From assembly GCA_964480945.1 (NCBI GenBank), contig CAYZRX010000020.1:1-52316 (forward strand): a stretch of 52,316 bases of DNA, in the 5' to 3' direction. How positions within the stretch are numbered: the first letter of the stretch is position 1; each line of letters opens with the position of its first letter. The notes beneath the pieces were generated by a model, which was given only the letters and a program-made list of their open reading frames with translations, searched no databases and was not told the DNA's origin. The position numbers were made by a program, and so were the translations under genes. Source of the DNA: VGWB01 sp964480945. GTDB taxonomy: Bacteria > Bacteroidota > Ignavibacteria > UBA10030. Below, piece by piece: positions 17,524 to 26,473 of the stretch.

Positions 17524-18557
17524 TCAAGCAGAGGCAAATCCCACGCACCTTGGAAGTGCGTGGCACCTACCCATCTTACGAGTGCATGGCATGTTCAGCC
17601 AAGCTCTTGACCTCAGACTGAGCGCGAGCGACCCGAGGGATTCGTCAGGGGGGCATCGCAGCGGCTTTGCACTCGTCCGCACGCACTCAGCGAAATACTC
17701 AAGCTGCGCGGTGTAAGGATCTGGGGAAGGCAAAGCGGGTACCGGCTGAGCTTCGCCGTTCTGAGACAACCTCAGTGTTGGCTGCAAGAGGTTGTCTTAC
17801 TCGAGGATCCCTCGTTCACCGATGAGCCTGTATCCGGCCCTGAACTTCTCCCCCTCAGGAAGCGCGTACGATGCGTGAGCGTGTGCAAGGGTATCCTTGA
17901 ACTGAAAGAGGGATACGACATCATTGACCAGGCCGTTGGGGTCTCTGGTCCCCATAGCCGCTGTGTCGTGAGGCTCGCCCAGAAGCCAACGGATGAAGTC
18001 GATATCGTGTATATGGAGATCGACGGGGACACCGCCGCTCTGCCGCGCGTCGAGCAGCCAGTCGCTCGAGGACCAGCGGGGCACACTGCTGAGCCGGTGG
18101 GCAGAAGGGAGACAATTCTGCCGAGCGAGCTGCCCTCGCTCAACTGTTTGGCGGCGACATATTCCGGCCAGAAGCGAAGCACGTGGGCGATCATCAATAC
18201 GAGGCCCGCTGCCGATTGGATCATTTCCTCGCCCTCGCCCACCGTCCTCGCGATCGGTTTTTCACACAGGATGTGCTTCCTCGCTTTCGCGGCCTAGAGC
18301 GCGGCTGCGTGATGCATTGGAGTCGGCAACCCGATGATGACGGCGTCTACCTCCGAGTCCTTCAGAAGGTGTCGGCAGTCCGTGTAGACACGGGGAACGC
18401 CGTGCTTCTCGGCGAAACGTCTTCCGGACTCCTGACTTCGGCTCCACACCACATCGAGCCGAACGCCTTCGACTGCCGAGGCGCACCGCGCATGAACCCC
18501 GCTGATGTAACCAGTTCCAAGAAACGCTAAACGAATGGTATTTCGGCTCGCGTTCAC
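17524..18557 (-). pseudogene. Gfo/Idh/MocA oxidoreductase pseudogene
   Basis: Pieces of one sugar-type NAD(P)-dependent dehydrogenase in order. The N-terminal Rossmann part (RLAFLGTGYISGVHARC) ends at an in-frame TAG at 18294-18296, after which the same frame continues AAKARKHILCEKPIARTVGE, the family's conserved EKP motif. A frameshift near 18085-18120 moves to a frame with DLHIHDIDFIRWLLGEPHD. That piece ends at a TAA at 17797-17799, and the C-terminal part PDPYTAQLEYFAECVRTSAK follows in the same frame. So there are two nonsense codons and one frameshift. The 3' limit is approximate. The gene lies directly upstream of the GHL10 hydrolase and is bordered by GCAC/GTGC palindromes on both sides. 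Confidence 0.85.
17541..17563. repeat. REP-like palindrome, 3' side of the pseudogene
   Basis: CCACGCAC and GTGCGTGG form an 8-bp perfect stem around a 7-base loop. The sequence (with the following ACCTAC) matches the element at 18584-18610 closely, so it belongs to a dispersed palindromic family. Confidence 0.7.
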
Positions 18558-18583
18558 GGCTCTTTATCTATCGCTTCGTGAAG

Positions 18584-18676
18584 TCCCACACACCTTCAAG
18601 GTGCGTGGGACCTAGACGAATGTAGGAGTGATTGCACTAAGACGCAATATTGAGATCCAGTGCACCTCAGAGGTGC
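18584..18676. repeat. Two REP-like palindromes upstream of aceK
   Basis: The first (18584-18610) pairs TCCCACACACCTT with AAGGTGCGTGGGA, one mismatch in the stem. The second (18662-18676) pairs GCACCTC with GAGGTGC around one base. Both share the CACCT/AGGTG core with the palindrome at 17541-17563. They fill most of the space between the Gfo/Idh pseudogene and aceK. Confidence 0.7.
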
Positions 18677-18773
18677 GTTGGGCCTCGCAGGCGCTTGGCA
18701 ATGATCTCTAAAATTGATATGTTTCGGTATGGCCCTTGAGCCCTGGGCCCTTCCCACAACACCGGCGGTCATC

Positions 18774-20540
18774 TTGTCAAACGAGAGCGATACGAAAGAA
18801 AAAGTAGCGAGCCTGATCCTCAAGGTGTTCGACTCCTACCTTTCGGAGTTTCTGGTTCTCACAAGACGAGCGAAAGAGAGATTTGAGCAGAAGGATTGGA
18901 AAGGAGGAAAAAGGGACGCCCTCGAACGACTGAGCTTGTATGAGAAGTCCTTGTCTCAAATAGCGACGCAAGTCGAGGGACTACTCGGTCCGCCCGTGTA
19001 CCGCCGGTCAACCTGGATCGACTTGAAGCGGATCTACACCAAGCTCATTGCGGGGCGATGCAACGAAGATATTGTCGAGACGTTCTTCAACTCCATCACC
19101 AGGAAATTACTGCAGACGGTCGGCATCGATAGAGAAGTCGAATTCTTCTACCTGCACCCCAAGCCTCGCCCGAGCGAACAGGCTCCCACGATCTTCACGA
19201 GGTACGATCAAGAGAAAGACACCAAGAATCTCCTGAGAAAGATTCTCGCTGACCACAAGTTCAGCAAAGGCTATGAAAACATCGAGCGCGATCTTGAGCT
19301 GATCGCGAATGAACTGAATTTGTTTTTGTGGCCCATCATCAGAAACGATAAAAGCTACGTTGTTGAGGTTTTGAAGCCATGCTTCTTCAGGAACAAAGTA
19401 GCCTACATCGTCGGAAGAATCGTCATCGAATCTCGAATCCTGCCGATCATCCTCCCGCTCTATCACGACGAGGCCGGAATCTATGTCGACTCGGTCCTGC
19501 TGCACGAGGCCGACGCGAACAACATCTTCGGCTTCGCCTATTCCTATTTTCAGGTCGACGTCGAAGTCCCGCACGAGCTCGTGGTCTTCCTGAGCTCTCT
19601 CCTTCCGCACAAGCCGCTGCCCGACCTCTACAACGCGATCGGCTTCTACAAGCACGGCAAGACGGAGTTCTACAGGGATCTCCACAGATTTATCCACATC
19701 TCGAGGGAGCAGTTCGTCGTCGCACCAGGCGAAGAGGGCGCGGTGATGATCGTCTTCACCCTCCCCCACTATCACTACGTCTTCAAGGTCATCAAGGACA
19801 GGCCGTGCTTCGTCCGATCCGGCAATACGACGGACAAGACGATCGACCGGTCGCAGGTGAAAGCGCGATACAAGTTCGTCTGCAATCGCGATCGGGTCGG
19901 GCGGCTCGTCGACACGCAGGAATTTGAGAACGTCAAATTCAAGGTCAAACGGTATTCGGAGAACCTTCTCAGCGAATTTGAGACGGCTGCGAAGGGGACC
20001 GTCACGCTCAAGGACGGGTATGTCGTCATCGATCACCTCTACCTGCAGCGACGGGTCACCCCTCTGCCGATGTACCTCTTGCGGGAGGAAGACCCTCACC
20101 TGATTCGCCAGGCCGTCATCGACTTCGGATATTTCATCAAGGATCTCGCCGCAACCGGCCTCTTCCCGGCCGACCTGTTCAACACGTGGAATTACGGCGT
20201 AACGGAGGGTAACAGGGTCGTGCTGTACGATTACGACGACATCATTCCGCTGGAGGACGCCAACTTCAGGACGAAGCCCGAGCCGAGGAACGAATACGAA
20301 GAGCTTGGGCTCGAAGAGGATTGGATCAGTGCGGTCCCGAACGATTTCTTTATGGATGAGATCGACACCTACCTCGGCATCCCCGACCCGCTACGAGGGA
20401 TTTTCTATTCCGTGCATAAGGACCTCTTCGGAACAGAGTTCTGGCAGAGCGTGAAACTGAGGGTCGACAGGGGGGAGATCATCGATATCATACCGTACGA
20501 TAGGGAGAAGAGGTTCAGAAGACTGAGCCGTGAGGCGTAG
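18774..20540 (+). CDS. aceK: Isocitrate dehydrogenase kinase/phosphatase
   Basis: Bifunctional enzyme that phosphorylates and dephosphorylates isocitrate dehydrogenase, sending carbon between the TCA cycle and the glyoxylate bypass. Recognised along its whole length: the N-terminal regulatory part (AKERFEQKDWKGGKRDALER), ATP-loop region (APGEEGAVMIVFTLP), VFKVIKD with its lysine, the phosphatase-side DRVGRLVDTQEFENV, and the catalytic LYDYDDIIPLEDANFR. The open frame reaches back to TTG 18714 and ATG 18729, but those residues (MALEPWALPTT) do not resemble the family. A TTG at 18774 with GGCGG five bases before it gives 588 residues, close to the 578 of E. coli; the start remains uncertain. 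No aceA, aceB or icd is nearby. Confidence 0.93.
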   Translation: MSNESDTKEKVASLILKVFDSYLSEFLVLTRRAKERFEQKDWKGGKRDALERLSLYEKSLSQIATQVEGLLGPPVYRRSTWIDLKRIYTKLIAGRCNEDIVETFFNSITRKLLQTVGIDREVEFFYLHPKPRPSEQAPTIFTRYDQEKDTKNLLRKILADHKFSKGYENIERDLELIANELNLFLWPIIRNDKSYVVEVLKPCFFRNKVAYIVGRIVIESRILPIILPLYHDEAGIYVDSVLLHEADANNIFGFAYSYFQVDVEVPHELVVFLSSLLPHKPLPDLYNAIGFYKHGKTEFYRDLHRFIHISREQFVVAPGEEGAVMIVFTLPHYHYVFKVIKDRPCFVRSGNTTDKTIDRSQVKARYKFVCNRDRVGRLVDTQEFENVKFKVKRYSENLLSEFETAAKGTVTLKDGYVVIDHLYLQRRVTPLPMYLLREEDPHLIRQAVIDFGYFIKDLAATGLFPADLFNTWNYGVTEGNRVVLYDYDDIIPLEDANFRTKPEPRNEYEELGLEEDWISAVPNDFFMDEIDTYLGIPDPLRGIFYSVHKDLFGTEFWQSVKLRVDRGEIIDIIPYDREKRFRRLSREA

Positions 20541-20563
20541 ATCCCCCCGCGACTGGATTCTCC

Positions 20564-21469
20564 TCAATCGATGAGGTGTTGCACTTTGAGGAACGCTTTG
20601 ATCGCGCCGAAAGCCGTCAGCATTTCCTCCCGCGTGAACCCGCCGTGCCGACCGCCGAGAATCGTGAGCAGCTGATTCGCCACGCCCGCCTTTGTCAGAC
20701 CCTCATGGAGTTTCTCGGCTTGTGCGTACGGCACCAGCTGGTCCTTCTCGCCGTGAACGCTGAAAATGGGCGGAAGGCCCTTCCTTATGTAGGTGACAGG
20801 GGAAACGCGCCGCGCGAGAGTCTCTTTGTCGCTTTGGTCTCCAACCCAGTACACCGCGTAGTTCTGCTTGTCGGGTCCTGAGAGCAAGTCGTTCACATCC
20901 GTGATCCCAAACCAGTTGACGATTGCCGCGACCTTCGGCTGAACACCGGCATAGTCCCAATCCGTCGGCATGTCGAACCCGTCGGAAGCGTCGAGCATTC
21001 CTGTCATCAAGGCGAGATGCCCGCCGGCGGATCCTCCTGTCACGATGATCTTCGTCGTGTCGAATCCGTATTCTTTCGCGTTCTTGAAGACCCAGCGCAG
21101 CGCGAGCCGGCAATCTTCAACCGCCGCCGGAGCCAGGGAGACGCTGGCAAGTCTGTATTCCACATTTACCACCGACAGACCCATCTCGAGATAAGGAAGA
21201 AAAGCCAAAACTGCTCCCTCCTTCGATCCGGCAACCCATCCCCCGCCGTGAATATAAAGGACGGTCGGCGTCGGTCCAGTTGCGTTACGACGCGCATAGA
21301 CATCGAGCTTGCAGGCGAAGTTATTGGCCGTCGAGTACGTGACGTTTGGAACAACACGGTAGTCGTTCGCGGCATTGAACGTCCACGAGCCGGCATCCTG
21401 CGCTCGCAGCGTGCCGAGAAGGGTCGCGAAAAGCAGCAGTATGCAAGGAATCAAATGACGTCGTCGCAT
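20564..21469 (-). CDS. Secreted alpha/beta-hydrolase esterase
   Basis: A 301-residue esterase or lipase of the alpha/beta-hydrolase fold (HSL/BD-FAE-like). The signal peptide covers about residues 1-23. The oxyanion-hole motif HGGGW is at 74-78 and the nucleophile elbow GGSAGGH has S147. The acid is D243 (VHGEKDQLVPY) and the base is H275 (GGRHGGF), so the triad is complete. It probably removes acyl groups from a polysaccharide or a small ester outside the cytoplasm. AAAGGG six bases before the ATG supports the start. It converges with aceK, with only 23 bp between the stop codons. Confidence 0.92.
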   Translation of the reverse strand: MRRRHLIPCILLLFATLLGTLRAQDAGSWTFNAANDYRVVPNVTYSTANNFACKLDVYARRNATGPTPTVLYIHGGGWVAGSKEGAVLAFLPYLEMGLSVVNVEYRLASVSLAPAAVEDCRLALRWVFKNAKEYGFDTTKIIVTGGSAGGHLALMTGMLDASDGFDMPTDWDYAGVQPKVAAIVNWFGITDVNDLLSGPDKQNYAVYWVGDQSDKETLARRVSPVTYIRKGLPPIFSVHGEKDQLVPYAQAEKLHEGLTKAGVANQLLTILGGRHGGFTREEMLTAFGAIKAFLKVQHLID

Positions 21470-21579
21470 GCGATGCCCTTTCTGATCGATATGACATGCT
21501 TCCTACGTAGTTGCTACAAAAAAAGAAGAGTGCCAGGGAGTCGAAGCTTCCATCCTTCTTCATTTTCACCTTCGGCAGC

Positions 21580-22665
21580 TCATCGCTTGATGCGTGCCGA
21601 TCCACCCCTCATCACGTGCCTGATCTCCTCCAAGGTAACCATGCTGGTGTCGCCGCGGGTGGTCTGGAGCAGTGCCCCATGCGCAGCTCCCATCTCTACA
21701 CACTCCTGCGGGGCCGTCCCGTGCAGCAGACCGTAGACGAAGCCGCTGCAGAATCCATCACCTCCGCCGACGCGATCCTCGATCTCGAGATTCTCGTACT
21801 TCTTCGATTGATAGAACACGCCGTCGTAGAACATGATCGCCGACCAGTTGTTCACGGATCCGCTCACCACTTCCCTCAGCGTCGTTCCTACGGCCTGAAT
21901 GTGAGGATACGTCCTGACAACTTTCTCCACCATCTTCTTGTAGCCCTCGAGTGGCAGAGCCTTCAGGCTCTCATCGGTCCCCTCCACCTCGAACCCCAAC
22001 ACCTTCTGGAAATCCTCTTCGTTCCCGATCAAGACATCGATATGCGGTACGAGTTTCTTTGTCACCTCGATTGCTTTCTTCGATGACCAGAGCTTGCTGC
22101 GGAAGTTGAGATCGTAACTCACAACCGTCCCGTTTTCGTGAGCCGCCTTCATCGATTCCAGCGCGACCTCCGCACATGAGTCGCTGAGGGCGGTGAAAAT
22201 ACCTCCCGTGTGGAACCATCGGACCTTCCTTTTGGTGAAGATCCGCTTCCAATCGACGTCGCCTGCTTTCATATGAGAGACGGCCGTATGGCCGCGGTCG
22301 TAGAGCGTCACGCTCGCCCGTACGCCCATCCCCACTTCCGTGAAGTTCAATCCGATGCGGTCAGCCCGGCCCGAGCCGTCGTACGGCACCCAGATCACCT
22401 CGCTGATGTCCATGCCGCTGGTCCGCGCGTGGTTCTTGATAAACGCGCCCAGCGGATTGTCGACAAGCCTCGACACCCATCCAGTCCTCAGCTCGTAGCG
22501 GGAGAGCGCATACGCGACATTGTACTCTCCCCCGCCGGCGTACGCTTCGAATACGGGCGTCAGCTCGATGCGCTGGTGTCCCGGCGGGCTTAGCCGAATC
22601 ATGCATTCGCCCAGTGCCAAAAGGTCAAATTCCGCTTCAGAGGCTGGCTTGATCGCTAGTGCCAT
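21580..22665 (-). CDS. kdgK: PfkB-family sugar kinase, KdgK type
   Basis: Probably phosphorylates 2-keto-3-deoxygluconate with ATP in hexuronate or Entner-Doudoroff catabolism. The 361-residue protein has the KdgK-like opening LLALGECMIRLSPPGHQRIE and the sugar-binding AYAGGGEYNVAYALSRY. The PfkB signature 2 near the C-terminus, RVGGGDGFCSGFVYGLL, holds the catalytic Asp and anion hole. It is slightly longer than typical KdgK (about 310-340). The symbol is the best fit from the N-terminal pattern, but another keto-sugar could be the substrate. It lies about 110 bp upstream of the esterase on the same strand, next to the carbohydrate genes. Confidence 0.85.
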   Translation of the reverse strand: MALAIKPASEAEFDLLALGECMIRLSPPGHQRIELTPVFEAYAGGGEYNVAYALSRYELRTGWVSRLVDNPLGAFIKNHARTSGMDISEVIWVPYDGSGRADRIGLNFTEVGMGVRASVTLYDRGHTAVSHMKAGDVDWKRIFTKRKVRWFHTGGIFTALSDSCAEVALESMKAAHENGTVVSYDLNFRSKLWSSKKAIEVTKKLVPHIDVLIGNEEDFQKVLGFEVEGTDESLKALPLEGYKKMVEKVVRTYPHIQAVGTTLREVVSGSVNNWSAIMFYDGVFYQSKKYENLEIEDRVGGGDGFCSGFVYGLLHGTAPQECVEMGAAHGALLQTTRGDTSMVTLEEIRHVMRGGSARIKR

Positions 22666-22811
22666 GGGGTGACTCGCTTTCTCGATGGTTGCTGTGAAAC
22701 CTCAGGATGATCGCGGCGAAGCCCCCTCCGGCTCATTGTACGACCGAACGAGGTAAAGGGCTCCGCAGTACTGTGGATCAGTTGGATGGGCAGAATTTGG
22801 AGAAAAGAAAA

Positions 22812-22836
22812 GGGAGAAGCAACTCCTGCTTCTCCC
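22812..22836 (-). terminator. Rho-independent terminator after nhaA
   Basis: GGGAGAAGC and GCTTCTCCC form a 9-bp perfect stem with a 7-base loop. On the minus strand it is followed by CTTTTCTTTTC, the complement of 22801-22811. It lies 40 bp past the NhaA stop codon. Confidence 0.85.
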
Positions 22837-22876
22837 CCTCTGGGTGGTTGTCAAGCGGCGAACGGCTTCGAACCGT

Positions 22877-24235
22877 TCAAGAATCACTCTGACCCTCGTT
22901 CCGGATGCCAGCCGCGCGCCTCAGGATCCACAATCCTCCGATCCCCGATACGATGGAGGCAGCATAGATCCCAAGCTTCGAGGCGTCGAGCGGATTGCCG
23001 GGTCCGAATGCAAGAGACGCGATAAAGAGCGACATCGTGAAGCCGATACCCCCAAGCCACCCGACCCCGTAGATGTGCCTCCACGTTAGTGCAGCGGGAA
23101 GAGTTGCAATCCTGGCTTTCACCGCGGTCCAGGAGAAAAGAGTTATTCCAAGTTGTTTTCCGAGAACGAGGCCCAGGAAGACGCCGAGCCCAGCCGGGCT
23201 CGTCACAAGAGCGCCGACGCCCTGCTCAAAGGTTACCCCCGCGTTCGAAAAAGCAAACAGCGGCATGATGAAGAATGTCACCCATGGGTGAAGAGCGTGC
23301 TCAAAACGCTGCGTGGGAGCTTCAACCTCCTCGGCTATTTCGGCGAGAGCACGAACCGATGCTTGAGGACTCTGCTCCGTTGTCGCCAGATCCGCCCTCT
23401 TGTCCCCGCGCTCCGGCTGCCTGAGGATGTCGTACGCTCGCTCAAGAAACGCCCGCCGGTCGAGCGCGGATCGCGCGGGGATCGTCATCGCTATCAGCAC
23501 GCCTGCGACCGTCGGGTGAATGCCCGAATCGAGAAAGGCGATCCAAAGGAGAAAACCCAGGACTGCGTAGATCAGCGGATGGCGGACCCCCATCCAGTTC
23601 GCGGCAATCAACAGGAGGAGGAGAATTGCACCGATCAGGAGATGACTCCAGACAATGCCCGACGCATAGAACAAGGCAATGACAATCACCGCCCCGATGT
23701 CGTCCACGATCGCAAAAGCCGTCAGAAACACTTTGAGCTGGATGGGGATGCGTTTGCCAAGCAGCGCGAGCGCACCGAGAGAGAAGGCAATATCCGTCGC
23801 CATCGGTACGCCCCACCCGGCGAGCGTTTCGGATCCCCGGTTCAGAGCCACGTAAATAAGCGCCGGCACAATCATGCCGCCGAGCGCCGCAACGACGGGC
23901 AGCAATGCCTTCCTCAGGGAAGCCAGCTCCCCGATGAGCATCTCGCGCTTGATCTCCAGCCCGACGACGAAGAAGAAGAGGGCCATCAGACCATCGTTGA
24001 TCCAGTGAAGCAGAGATCTCGAGACGGCGTAGGATCCGATCCCGATCGAGATCTCCGTGTGCCAGAGGTCGTCGTAACTCCGCGCCCAGGGAGAATTCGC
24101 CCACACGAGCGCCAGGACGGTGAAGCCGAAGAGAAGAATCCCCGAGGAGGATTCAAGCCTCAGGAACTCCTGAATCGGCCGGGCAACCGTTCGGACAGCA
24201 CGCCGTACTCCTTGGACCTTTGGTTTCAGAACCAC
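22877..24235 (-). CDS. nhaA: Na+/H+ antiporter NhaA
   Basis: Exchanges sodium for protons across the inner membrane and controls internal pH and salt. The 452-residue protein has about 12 helices. The family core AIVDDIGAVIVIALFY carries the adjacent aspartates that bind the ion. GLEIKREMLIGELASLRKA and the closing GGIGFTMSLFIASLAFG are also typical. Length is longer than the E. coli protein (388) because of an N-terminal tail (VQGVRRAVRTVARPIQEFLR) and a loop rich in charged residues near residue 290 (RQPERGDKRADLATTEQSPQ). The start is a GTG at 24235 with AGGAACAG just upstream. Confidence 0.96.
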   Translation of the reverse strand: MVLKPKVQGVRRAVRTVARPIQEFLRLESSSGILLFGFTVLALVWANSPWARSYDDLWHTEISIGIGSYAVSRSLLHWINDGLMALFFFVVGLEIKREMLIGELASLRKALLPVVAALGGMIVPALIYVALNRGSETLAGWGVPMATDIAFSLGALALLGKRIPIQLKVFLTAFAIVDDIGAVIVIALFYASGIVWSHLLIGAILLLLLIAANWMGVRHPLIYAVLGFLLWIAFLDSGIHPTVAGVLIAMTIPARSALDRRAFLERAYDILRQPERGDKRADLATTEQSPQASVRALAEIAEEVEAPTQRFEHALHPWVTFFIMPLFAFSNAGVTFEQGVGALVTSPAGLGVFLGLVLGKQLGITLFSWTAVKARIATLPAALTWRHIYGVGWLGGIGFTMSLFIASLAFGPGNPLDASKLGIYAASIVSGIGGLWILRRAAGIRNEGQSDS

Positions 24236-24286
24236 TCCTGTTCCCTGATCAAAACACGACTCATCTGAAGTAGTAACGAATCAAAT

Positions 24287-24600
24287 GTCATTCCCTCGTG
24301 CCGAAGGCATCACTTCGTGATAAGCGGGAATCCAGAAATGAGCTCGGATCTGGATGCCTGCCCGCCGAGGCGGTTCGGGCGGGCTTTCGGAGGCATGGCA
24401 AGAGGTACAAATGTCATTCCTACGTTGCGTCCGGCGCGCCGTTCGGCAGAAAAGTGGAAATCGAGAACAAAGCTCAGGCCTGGGCCCCTGCTTTCGCAGG
24501 GGTGACATGGTGTTTAGACATCATTTCCGCGGCCTGTGCCCCATGCTCTCTGGCGAACGCGGGAATCCAGAACAGCGTGCAGATCCACACCCGTGATGCT
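24287..24600. repeat. Decayed cluster of dispersed palindromic repeats
   Basis: No gene lies here. The stretch holds several pieces of one repeat family: GTCATTCC near 24287 with GCGGGAATCCAG near 24322, another GTCATTCC near 24412, CCCCTGC/GCAGGGG with TGACA near 24485-24507, and GCGGGAATCCAG near 24558. Intact copies join GTCATTCCCGC and GCGGGAATCCAG as hairpins; the same type is seen at 48051-48118. The copies here are interrupted or divergent. Confidence 0.65.
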
Positions 24601-24608
24601 GCAACGCG

Positions 24609-24827
24609 TCAGGCCTGCCCGGAGGCCTTCTGTTGGCGCCTCTCCTGACGAATATTCAACCACGTAATGGCCAAATCCATGACGATGGCCATGCCGAAGG
24701 CTAGGAGCCAATCCACGCCCGGATTCTCGTGATATTTCAGACTGTAAGCAAACGTCAGCAGGACGCCGGCGATGAAGCACGGTACGAACTTTATCGCGTA
24801 ATGAAGAAGGATTTTCTTGAACGACAT
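24609..24827 (-). CDS. Small two-helix membrane protein
   Basis: A 72-residue protein with two likely transmembrane segments (FVPCFIAGVLLTFAYSL and WLLAFGMAIVMDLAITWL), a basic start (MSFKKILLHYAIK) and a polar tail (IRQERRQQKASGQA). No function is known. AGGGAG lies eight bases before the ATG. It stands alone between a repeat-rich spacer and an untranslated stretch. Confidence 0.7.
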   Translation of the reverse strand: MSFKKILLHYAIKFVPCFIAGVLLTFAYSLKYHENPGVDWLLAFGMAIVMDLAITWLNIRQERRQQKASGQA

Positions 24828-25132
24828 TCTCTCATCTCCCTCGGTGAGACGCCTCTCATGCGCGAGAAGCCTTCTTCAGACTCCTGCGTCGAGTCGAGCA
24901 TCTCTCCAAACATTTGTAAGTGCATGAATCTCTCCGGCTAATTGCTCGCCCGATTGAGATTTCTCCTCTTGATCACTCGGGTTCAGGGCCCCTGGCGGGC
25001 CTTATCGAGCCACCAACCCGGGCGAAGAGGAGCCCGGATCGCAGGACGGCGCCGGGAATCCCGGGAACTTGGCGCCTTCGGAACCACGAGGCAAGGCCCC
25101 GCTGGGAGTCGCCGCTGAAATTCAGGGGTTCA
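24828..25132. other. Intergenic region without recognised features
   Basis: About 305 bp of mixed composition, with a GC-rich centre (24960-25080). Open frames here do not look like proteins. It contains the probable promoter of the small membrane protein. No terminator or RNA gene was recognised. Confidence 0.4.
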
Positions 25133-25483
25133 TCAGGCGATCGGAGGAGCACGGGAGTAGTAGGATGAGAGAGCCGGGGCGGGATGGATCGCTACGCCAG
25201 AGACCGCCGGCAGCACGCCGTACCGCTGCGGATGGGGCAGCTCGGGCGCAGAGAGGAGTGCAGGGGAAGGAGCTGAAATTTTTGTGACCGACGGAATGTG
25301 CTTGTACTGCGTCCAATAGACCTTCGCCGCGATCGGCCTCGCGGGTTTGCTCTGAGTGACCTGCAGCGGATGCGTGCCGAAACCCAGAAATAGGCTGAGG
25401 GCTTCAAGATGCGCGAGAACGCCTACAAGCAGATAGCTGGCGAGCAGTGCGACAAGAACGATATGTTGGATCTTCTTTAGCAT
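25133..25483 (-). CDS. Hypothetical protein with N-terminal membrane segment
   Basis: A 116-residue protein with a hydrophobic N-terminus (HIVLVALLASYLLVGVLAHL), probably a signal anchor. A Pro/Ser/Ala-rich tail follows (PSPALLSAPELPHPQRYGVL). The amino-terminal pattern and the lack of stop codons support a gene, but there is no strong ribosome site and no recognised family. It lies about 120 bp before the amidohydrolase in transcription-reversed order. It may be a small envelope protein or a decayed one. Confidence 0.5.
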   Translation of the reverse strand: MLKKIQHIVLVALLASYLLVGVLAHLEALSLFLGFGTHPLQVTQSKPARPIAAKVYWTQYKHIPSVTKISAPSPALLSAPELPHPQRYGVLPAVSGVAIHPAPALSSYYSRAPPIA

Positions 25484-25604
25484 TTCGTATCAACCGCTAT
25501 GATACTATACGCATTGCACGAGAAAGATGCAAGCGTGCCATCCAACAGCCGCCCGGGATGCATCCTGACTTCCTCATCGGCTCAGCACGGGAAGGACCAC
25601 GCTG

Positions 25605-26453
25605 CTACTTCTTCAGCCATCCGAACAGAGAGTCCGACTGATACGGCGAATTCGCCGGGGAGAGTTTGAAAAGCTGGGCCGCGTTTTCGTACATGACCTT
25701 GTGTCTCTCCTTCTCCGGCATTTTCAACTCTTCGATAAACTCAATGTAGGATTCCATCGAGGCGATCGGCCAGTCGGTTCCGAAGAGGACGCTGTCCGGC
25801 TCGACGCCGTAGGACAGCATCTCCTGCAGCTGCCGCTGCATGAATTGTTCGAACCGATCGTCGAAATCGCCGAGGGTCAGGCCGGAGATATCCGTGTAGA
25901 CATTTTGGTTCTTGTAGACAACTTCCATGCAGTCGCGTATCCAAGGATTCCCGATGTGACAGATGATGATCTTCAGGCCGGGCCGCTCCACGGCCAGGTC
26001 GTCGACGTGGATCGGATGAGAATACTTGATTCTGCCTTTCGGAGAGTAGGTGTCGCCCGAGTGAATCATCAACGGCACATCGAATTCTTCCGCCAGGTCG
26101 TAGGCGGGAGCCATGTGAGGGTCGTTCGGGTAGAAAGGTTCATAGCCCGGATAGATCTTGAGACCCCGAACCGATCCGTCTTGAAGATATTCACGGATCT
26201 CGTCGAGGTCCTCCTTCTTGTAGTGGAGATAGCTGACGCCGGCCACAATGAAAATATTCTTCAAGTCCCGCGTCGCTTTGACCGAATCACGGGTCGAAGG
26301 TCGACCCGGCGTCACCTTGTAGGATGTCAGCACCAGGGCCGTGTCGATCCTATTCTTCTGCATCGAGACCCGGAGCTGCTCGAGGCACGCTTCCAGCGAA
26401 GCGACCCCCTCGTCGTGGTAGTTGTTGATATGCGTATGACAGTCGATGATCAT
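25605..26453 (-). CDS. Amidohydrolase family 2 metal-dependent hydrolase
   Basis: A 282-residue cytoplasmic TIM-barrel hydrolase or decarboxylase of the amidohydrolase-2 group, without signal peptide. Metal-binding motifs are visible: DCHTH at residues 4-8, a VPLMIHSGDTYSP segment, IICHIGNPW and the C-terminal FGTDWPIAS with the conserved Asp. Substrate unknown; relatives act on aromatic acids or lactones. The start is the ATG at 26453, where the domain begins; in-frame codons upstream are inside the preceding gene. It starts 20 bp after the MscS-like gene, so the two are probably co-transcribed. Confidence 0.88.
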   Translation of the reverse strand: MIIDCHTHINNYHDEGVASLEACLEQLRVSMQKNRIDTALVLTSYKVTPGRPSTRDSVKATRDLKNIFIVAGVSYLHYKKEDLDEIREYLQDGSVRGLKIYPGYEPFYPNDPHMAPAYDLAEEFDVPLMIHSGDTYSPKGRIKYSHPIHVDDLAVERPGLKIIICHIGNPWIRDCMEVVYKNQNVYTDISGLTLGDFDDRFEQFMQRQLQEMLSYGVEPDSVLFGTDWPIASMESYIEFIEELKMPEKERHKVMYENAAQLFKLSPANSPYQSDSLFGWLKK

Positions 26454-26473
26454 GGTTCTTTCGGGCTCCGGTT

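Noticed and set aside
19107..20099. A 330-codon minus-strand frame opposite aceK
   Set aside because: AceK is recognised along the whole plus strand. The reverse frame has the Asp/Val/Arg-rich look of a shadow.
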